From Hyphomicrobiaceae bacterium (GTDB lineage: Bacteria; Pseudomonadota; Alphaproteobacteria; Rhizobiales; Hyphomicrobiaceae): a DNA stretch of 60,582 bases. Location of the stretch: assembly GCA_020442185.1 (NCBI GenBank), contig JAGRKS010000024.1, positions 10,132-70,713 of the forward strand, written 5' to 3'. The notes under the pieces are model-generated. The model was given only the letters and a program-made list of their open reading frames with translations. It ran no database searches and was not told where the DNA came from. Within the stretch, counting starts at the first letter, position 1. Each line of letters starts with the position of its first letter. This document shows positions 56,133-60,582 of the stretch, in pieces. Both the position numbers and the translations under genes were made by a program.

Positions 56133-56645
56133 TCAGACGACGCCGCGCGCCTGCTTCTTGAACCGCCGCACGATCATGTCGCGCTTGAGCCGCGACAGGA
56201 AATCGACGATCAGCCGGCCATCGAGATGATCGACCTCGTGCTGTATCGCGGTGGCGAGAAGGCCGTCGGCCGCCAGTTCACGTGGCGTGCCATCCCGATC
56301 GATATAGCGCACGATAACGTCGCCAGGGCGTTCGATTTCGACATGCACGTCCGGGATCGACAAGCAGCCTTCCTCGTACGATCTCCGGGAGTCGCCGAGC
56401 TTGACGATTTCCGGATTGATCATTGCGAGCGGCTTGCGCTCCTCGTCCTTGTCGCTGAGATCGAGCACCACGATCCGCCTTGGCACCGCCACTTGCACGG
56501 CAGCGAGGCCGATGCCCGGCGCGGCGTACATCGTCTCGAGCATATCGTCGATCAGCCGGCGCACGTCGTCATCGACGCGCTCGACGGGGGTCGATGTCGC
56601 GCGCAGGAGCGGATCTGGTAACGTGATGATCGGCAGTTTGGCCAT
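56133..56645 (-). CDS. def: peptide deformylase
   Basis: A 170-residue metalloenzyme that removes the formyl group from nascent proteins. All three motifs are present: GIGLAAVQ, EGCLSIPD and QHEVDHLDG, giving the Cys and two His metal ligands and the catalytic Glu. The fold start MAKLPIITLPDPLLR is typical. The ATG at 56645 has no obvious binding site, but no better start exists. It pairs with fmt downstream. The gene upstream is the zinc peptidase, 61 bases away. Confidence 0.96.
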   Translation of the reverse strand: MAKLPIITLPDPLLRATSTPVERVDDDVRRLIDDMLETMYAAPGIGLAAVQVAVPRRIVVLDLSDKDEERKPLAMINPEIVKLGDSRRSYEEGCLSIPDVHVEIERPGDVIVRYIDRDGTPRELAADGLLATAIQHEVDHLDGRLIVDFLSRLKRDMIVRRFKKQARGVV

Positions 56646-56706
56646 GAACGTGAAATAAGGCGGCGCAACGGGCTGGTCAATCGTCCAACCCGCCAATTTC
56701 GTGGCG

Positions 56707-57774
56707 TCAGCGCGCCGCAGGCCCCTTGCCCATGCGGTAGGCCCGGATGACATCGTGCACGAATGCGAGCTTGGCGACGGCGGCCGCGGGGATGACGAAG
56801 GGATAGAAATCCGCATGCCCCATGCAGCGGTTGAGATTGTTGAGCGCGATCGACAGGGGCACCCACCGCGCCATCAACTCGACGAACGTCTCCTCGCGAT
56901 AGCTGTCCGAGGCCCGGAACGGCCAGATGGCGCCGAAATTGATTCCCGTGGCCCTTGGTTCCATGCCTTGCGCCTCAGCCGTGTCGACGGTCGACACCAT
57001 GTGCAAATAATGCGCCCAGCACTCCGCCCAGTCCTCCCAGGGATGCGCACTCGCATAGGCGGACACGAACGTTGACCGCCAGTCCATCGGCGGACCGTTG
57101 GCATGGTGGCGGGCAAGTGCCGCCGCATAGTCGTCGCGCTCGTCACCGAACAAGGCGCGAAAGTCGTCGAGCCGGCCGGCGGCCTCGACGAGGACAGTCC
57201 AAAAGAAGTGTCCACTTTCGTGGCGGAGATGGCCAAGCAGCGTTCGGTAGGGTTCGTCGAACTGCTGACGCTGGCGCTCGCGCTCGACGGCATCGGCCTC
57301 TAAAACGTCGATCGTGATGACGCCATCGAGGTGTCCGGTCGTGGCGTCACGCACGAAATCGAAGGTCAGCCGGTCCTTGCCGAGCGCCGTTGCATCGAGT
57401 GGCAAACCGAACCGGAAGACGGCGTAGACGAGCCACTTCTTGGCCCGCTCCAGCTCCTGCCACGCTTCGAGGCTTCCAGGCTCGGTGAGATTGGGGATCG
57501 TGCGATTGAGATCACAGGCCGGACACATGGCGTTGGAATCGTCCGCCGGCGTCAGCCAGTTGCATGCCCCGTGGCGAGCGTTGGCGCAGTAGCGATAGCG
57601 TTCGCCCCCCTTGCTCGCGAATTTGCGGTAGAGACCTTGATTGGCATTCTCGAGCTCGAGTGCCACGATCGCCAGCTCGCCCGCGTCAAAGCCGACATCG
57701 AGCCCGCAGTTCACGCAACGGACATTGTCGAAGAACAGTTGGTTGCCACACTTCGAGCAGGAGAAATTTCGCAT
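56707..57774 (-). CDS. zinc-ribbon/HExxH predicted peptidase (COG4307-type)
   Basis: A 355-residue predicted metallopeptidase. The N-terminus is a zinc ribbon with four cysteines (CSKCGN and CVNCGLD), followed by another Cys set (CANARHGACNW, MCPACDL). The catalytic motif HESGHFFW is at about residue 185 and ECWAHYLHM further on. This is the COG4307 (DUF2248-like) pattern, which is found next to transglutaminase, alpha-E and ATP-grasp genes of a predicted peptide-modification system. I chose the ATG at 57774; the frame extends to 57924 but adds a non-conserved hydrophobic leader. It is divergent from the transglutaminase gene. Confidence 0.85.
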   Translation of the reverse strand: MRNFSCSKCGNQLFFDNVRCVNCGLDVGFDAGELAIVALELENANQGLYRKFASKGGERYRYCANARHGACNWLTPADDSNAMCPACDLNRTIPNLTEPGSLEAWQELERAKKWLVYAVFRFGLPLDATALGKDRLTFDFVRDATTGHLDGVITIDVLEADAVERERQRQQFDEPYRTLLGHLRHESGHFFWTVLVEAAGRLDDFRALFGDERDDYAAALARHHANGPPMDWRSTFVSAYASAHPWEDWAECWAHYLHMVSTVDTAEAQGMEPRATGINFGAIWPFRASDSYREETFVELMARWVPLSIALNNLNRCMGHADFYPFVIPAAAVAKLAFVHDVIRAYRMGKGPAAR

Positions 57775-58115
57775 GCATTGGCCCGTCTGACTTCGATTGC
57801 TTTGACGTCCGCCCGGTCGCCATCGACTGACCATGGCTTGAAACCCGGCTAGCGATAGCAGGTTCCATGCGAAACCGGCGATGGCATCGAAGGCAACTGC
57901 CCCGATAACGAGCATGGATCGCAAATTCCGTTGGCCAATTGCCTAAACCATGGGCAAGCTCACAGCAACCGGGCCCGTGGCCGACTATGCTTCTTGCCGA
58001 GCGTCGTACGAACAACTATCCGACTCGATAAGAGTACGAACAGCAGCCTCAGTCCTGGCTGCCGTCGCGCCGGATGACGGCCGCCGCACCTGCCAGCAAA
58101 GGTCTCAACGAAGAT
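57775..58115. other. 341-bp divergent intergenic region
   Basis: No convincing gene. It lies between the peptidase (minus) and the transglutaminase (plus), so it should hold both promoters. I see no clear boxes or operator palindromes. Confidence 0.4.
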
Positions 58116-60582
58116 ATGGCCCTGCACGTCGCCTTGAACCACGTCACCTCTTACACCTACGACAAGCGGATTGGCATGGGGTCTCAGATCATCCGGCTGC
58201 GACCGGCACCGCACTGCCGGACACCCATTCTGAGCTATTCGTTGACGCTTTCCCCCAAAATCCATTTCATCAACTGGCAGCAGGACCCTTTCGGCAATTT
58301 TCTGGCGCGCGTCGTACTGCCGGAACCGACGGAATCGTTCTCCGTTGCAGTCGATCTCGTCGCCGACATGGCCGTCATCAATCCGTTCGACTTCTTTGTC
58401 GAGGAGAAGTCGAAGGATTGGCCGTTTCTCTATGATCCATTGCTCAAGAAGGAACTGGCGCCCTATCTCGAGCCCGAGACACCAGGCCCGCTCCTGCGCG
58501 ACTACCTCGCCCGCGTCGACCGGACGCGACGATCGACGATCGATTTCCTTTGCGACCTGAACCGCTGGCTGCAGAACGATGTCGGCTATCTGATCCGCAT
58601 GGAGCCGGGCGTGCAGACGCCCGAGGAAACGCTCGGCAAGGCGTCCGGGTCGTGCCGAGACAGCGCCTGGCTTCTCGTGCAGCTGCTGCGCAATCTCGGT
58701 CTCGCCGCACGTTTCGTCTCGGGTTACCTCATCCAGCTGACACCCGACGTGAAAGCCCTCGACGGGCCGACGGGCACGGACGTCGACTTCACCGACCTGC
58801 ATGCCTGGACCGAGGTCTATATCCCCGGAGCCGGCTGGATCGGTCTCGACCCGACATCCGGACTGTTGGCCGGCGAAGGCCACATTCCGCTGGCGGCAAC
58901 GCCCCATCCTTCGAGTGCGGCGCCGATCACAGGCAGCCACGAGAAGGCCGAGGTTGCGTTCGACTTCAAGATGGGTGTCACGCGCATCCGCGAGACGCCG
59001 CGCGTCACCAAGCCCTATACCGACGAGGCGTGGCAGAAAATTCTGGATACGGGCCGCGACATCGACAAGCGTCTCGTCGCGGGGGATGTCCGCCTCAGCA
59101 TGGGCGGCGAGCCGACCTTCATCGCCGCCGACGACATGGAAGGCGCGGAATGGAACATCGCGGCCGTTGGCCCGACCAAGCGGCGCTACGCTGACGAACT
59201 TGTGCGCCGCCTGCAGCGGAAGTTCGCGCCCGGCGGCCTCCTGCACTACGGCCAGGGCAAGTGGTATCCAGGCGAGCAGCTGCCGCGCTGGTCGTTCGCA
59301 CTCTACTGGCGGACGGACGGCAAACCGCTCTGGGAAAATCCCGACATCGTCGCGCGAGAAGCCACGACCGGTGGGGTCACCAGCCGCGCGACCACGGCTG
59401 ACGATGCCAAGGCATTCGTCACCGCGCTCGCCGATCATCTGGGCCTGCCGCACGACAGCGGCATCCCGGCCTTTGAAGACACCGCCCATTTCGTGCTCGT
59501 CGAGCAGAAATTGCCGATCAACGTGACGGCCATCGACAACAAGCTCGAGGACCCCGCCGAACGCGAACGTCTGGTGAAGGTGTTCGACCGCGGGGTCAGT
59601 GCCGTCGCCGGCTACGTCATGCCGATCCAGGTCTGGCACACGCATGACCGCGGCCGCCGCTGGGTGACGGAGCGCTGGTCGCTGCGTCGCGACAAGCTGT
59701 TTCTGATTCCGGGTGATTCGCCGGTCGGTTTCCGCCTGCCGCTACCTTCGACTCCGGTCATCGGAGCCGTCGACTACCCCCACGTTCTGCCGCGCGATCC
59801 TTTCGCCGGCGCACCGCCCTTGCCCGAGCGCCGCATTCTGATGCAGCGACGACGCACGGTGACCCTCGAGGCGCCGCCGCCTCATAAGGAGAGCCCCGAC
59901 GACGTCGTCGGCTCAGTGCGCACGGCCCTGACCGTCGAAGCGCGCGGTGATCGGATCTGCGTGTTCATGCCGCCAGTCGCCGACGCCGAGGACTATGCGG
60001 CACTCATCGCAGCCGTCGAGGAAGCAGCGACGACGACGCGACTCCCGATCCACGTCGAGGGCTATACGCCGCCTGACGACCCACGCCTCAACGTCATCAA
60101 GGTTACGCCCGACCCCGGCGTCATCGAGGTCAACATCCAGCCGTCGACGACGTGGGATGACGCTGTTGCCATCACCACCGAACTCTATGAAGAAGCGCAC
60201 CTGACGCGCCTCAGTACCGAAAAGTTCATGCTCGACGGCCGGCATACTGGCACCGGCGGCGGCAATCACATCGTGCTCGGCGGATTGACGCCGGCCGACA
60301 GTCCCTTCCTGCGCCGGCCCGATCTGCTCGCGTCGATCATCACCTACTGGCAGAACCATCCATCGCTGTCCTATCTGTTCTCCGGCCTCTTCATCGGGCC
60401 GACGAGCCAGGCACCGCGCGTCGACGAAGCGCGCCACGAGTCGCTCTATGAGCTCGAGATCGCGCTGTCACAGGTGCCCGATCCAAGTGTCGGCAGCATC
60501 CCGCCGTGGTTGGTCGACCGCATCTTCCGCAATCTCCTGATCGACGTGACTGGTAACACGCACCGGGCCGAGATCTGCATCG
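58116..60582 (+). CDS. transglutaminase-like + DUF2126 (predicted amidoligase) protein, cut by window edge
   Basis: The first 822 residues of a long protein, usually about 1100. An N-terminal bacterial-transglutaminase domain (about 1-80) precedes a transglutaminase core with Cys180 (SGSCRDSAW), His229 (TDLHAWTEV) and Asp245 (GLDPTSG), all three catalytic residues intact. From about residue 320 begins DUF2126 (RLSMGGEPTFIA and the later GGGNHIVLGG), a domain proposed to be a glutamine-synthetase-like amidoligase. The ATG at 58116 begins MALHVALNHVTSYTYD, the typical start. The neighbouring COG4307-type peptidase fits a peptide-modification locus. The C-terminus and any alpha-E or ATP-grasp partner lie outside the window. 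Confidence 0.9.
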   Translation, partial: MALHVALNHVTSYTYDKRIGMGSQIIRLRPAPHCRTPILSYSLTLSPKIHFINWQQDPFGNFLARVVLPEPTESFSVAVDLVADMAVINPFDFFVEEKSKDWPFLYDPLLKKELAPYLEPETPGPLLRDYLARVDRTRRSTIDFLCDLNRWLQNDVGYLIRMEPGVQTPEETLGKASGSCRDSAWLLVQLLRNLGLAARFVSGYLIQLTPDVKALDGPTGTDVDFTDLHAWTEVYIPGAGWIGLDPTSGLLAGEGHIPLAATPHPSSAAPITGSHEKAEVAFDFKMGVTRIRETPRVTKPYTDEAWQKILDTGRDIDKRLVAGDVRLSMGGEPTFIAADDMEGAEWNIAAVGPTKRRYADELVRRLQRKFAPGGLLHYGQGKWYPGEQLPRWSFALYWRTDGKPLWENPDIVAREATTGGVTSRATTADDAKAFVTALADHLGLPHDSGIPAFEDTAHFVLVEQKLPINVTAIDNKLEDPAERERLVKVFDRGVSAVAGYVMPIQVWHTHDRGRRWVTERWSLRRDKLFLIPGDSPVGFRLPLPSTPVIGAVDYPHVLPRDPFAGAPPLPERRILMQRRRTVTLEAPPPHKESPDDVVGSVRTALTVEARGDRICVFMPPVADAEDYAALIAAVEEAATTTRLPIHVEGYTPPDDPRLNVIKVTPDPGVIEVNIQPSTTWDDAVAITTELYEEAHLTRLSTEKFMLDGRHTGTGGGNHIVLGGLTPADSPFLRRPDLLASIITYWQNHPSLSYLFSGLFIGPTSQAPRVDEARHESLYELEIALSQVPDPSVGSIPPWLVDRIFRNLLIDVTGNTHRAEICI

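Noticed and set aside
57960..59645. 561-codon minus-strand frame over the transglutaminase gene
   Set aside because: The plus-strand frame has the complete Cys-His-Asp set; the minus-strand translation has no family features.

Overview
The window looks like chromosomal DNA of a GC-rich alphaproteobacterium, most likely of the order Hyphomicrobiales (Rhizobiales). I infer this from the cpa/Tad pilus gene order, a NadQ-type regulator with paired palindromes in front of nadABC, the HDAC-xseB-dxs-tlyA string, a TIGR02301-type protein and the def-fmt-truA string. I cannot name a genus. No rRNA, tRNA, CRISPR array, transposase, integrase or prophage gene was recognised, so most of the window reads as ordinary core and lineage-specific genome.

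Layout. 1-10.1 kb is a Tad/Flp pilus island. On the minus strand two Flp pilin genes lead into cpaA-cpaB-cpaC-cpaD-cpaE-cpaF (cpaF is cut by the window edge). On the plus strand are a pilus-formation N-domain protein and two TadE/TadF-like minor pilins. 10.3-20.1 kb holds a TetR regulator, a membrane metal-dependent hydrolase, a CDF cation exporter, RimO, a SAM methyltransferase, a Dph6-like ATPase, a sirtuin, an RlmD-type methyltransferase, TlyA and a DUF4399 protein. 20.6-24.7 kb holds a YciI-like protein, dxs, xseB and an HDAC-like deacylase. 24.8-30.1 kb is lipid/acyl-CoA metabolism (SDR, enoyl-CoA hydratase, acyl-CoA dehydrogenase) around an unknown 528-residue membrane-anchored protein. 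30.2-47.4 kb is mixed: Sua5, a secreted cysteine-rich protein, an FAD 2-hydroxyacid dehydrogenase, an orphan formyltransferase, a Clp_N-like/coiled-coil protein, SRAP, Nudix, LysE, an L,D-transpeptidase, a dihydroorotase-like protein, and the overlapping ygfZ-tag-HD genes followed by a phosphatase gene.

47.5-53.5 kb is the de novo NAD module. A NadQ-like Nudix/winged-helix protein lies upstream of nadA-nadB-nadC, and two near-identical palindromes precede nadA. 53.5-57.8 kb carries def, fmt and truA on the minus strand, with a secreted Gly/His-rich protein gene between fmt and truA, and a COG4307-type zinc peptidase upstream. The right edge cuts a large transglutaminase + DUF2126 (predicted amidoligase) protein. 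Together with the peptidase it is the best candidate here for an incompletely described system, namely peptide synthesis or peptide tagging.

Many genes are assigned with high confidence from motifs. Several starts were moved from the longest open frame to an internal codon with a better ribosome binding site. Function remains open for the 528-aa membrane protein, the Clp_N/coiled-coil protein, the Cys-rich secreted protein and several small proteins.
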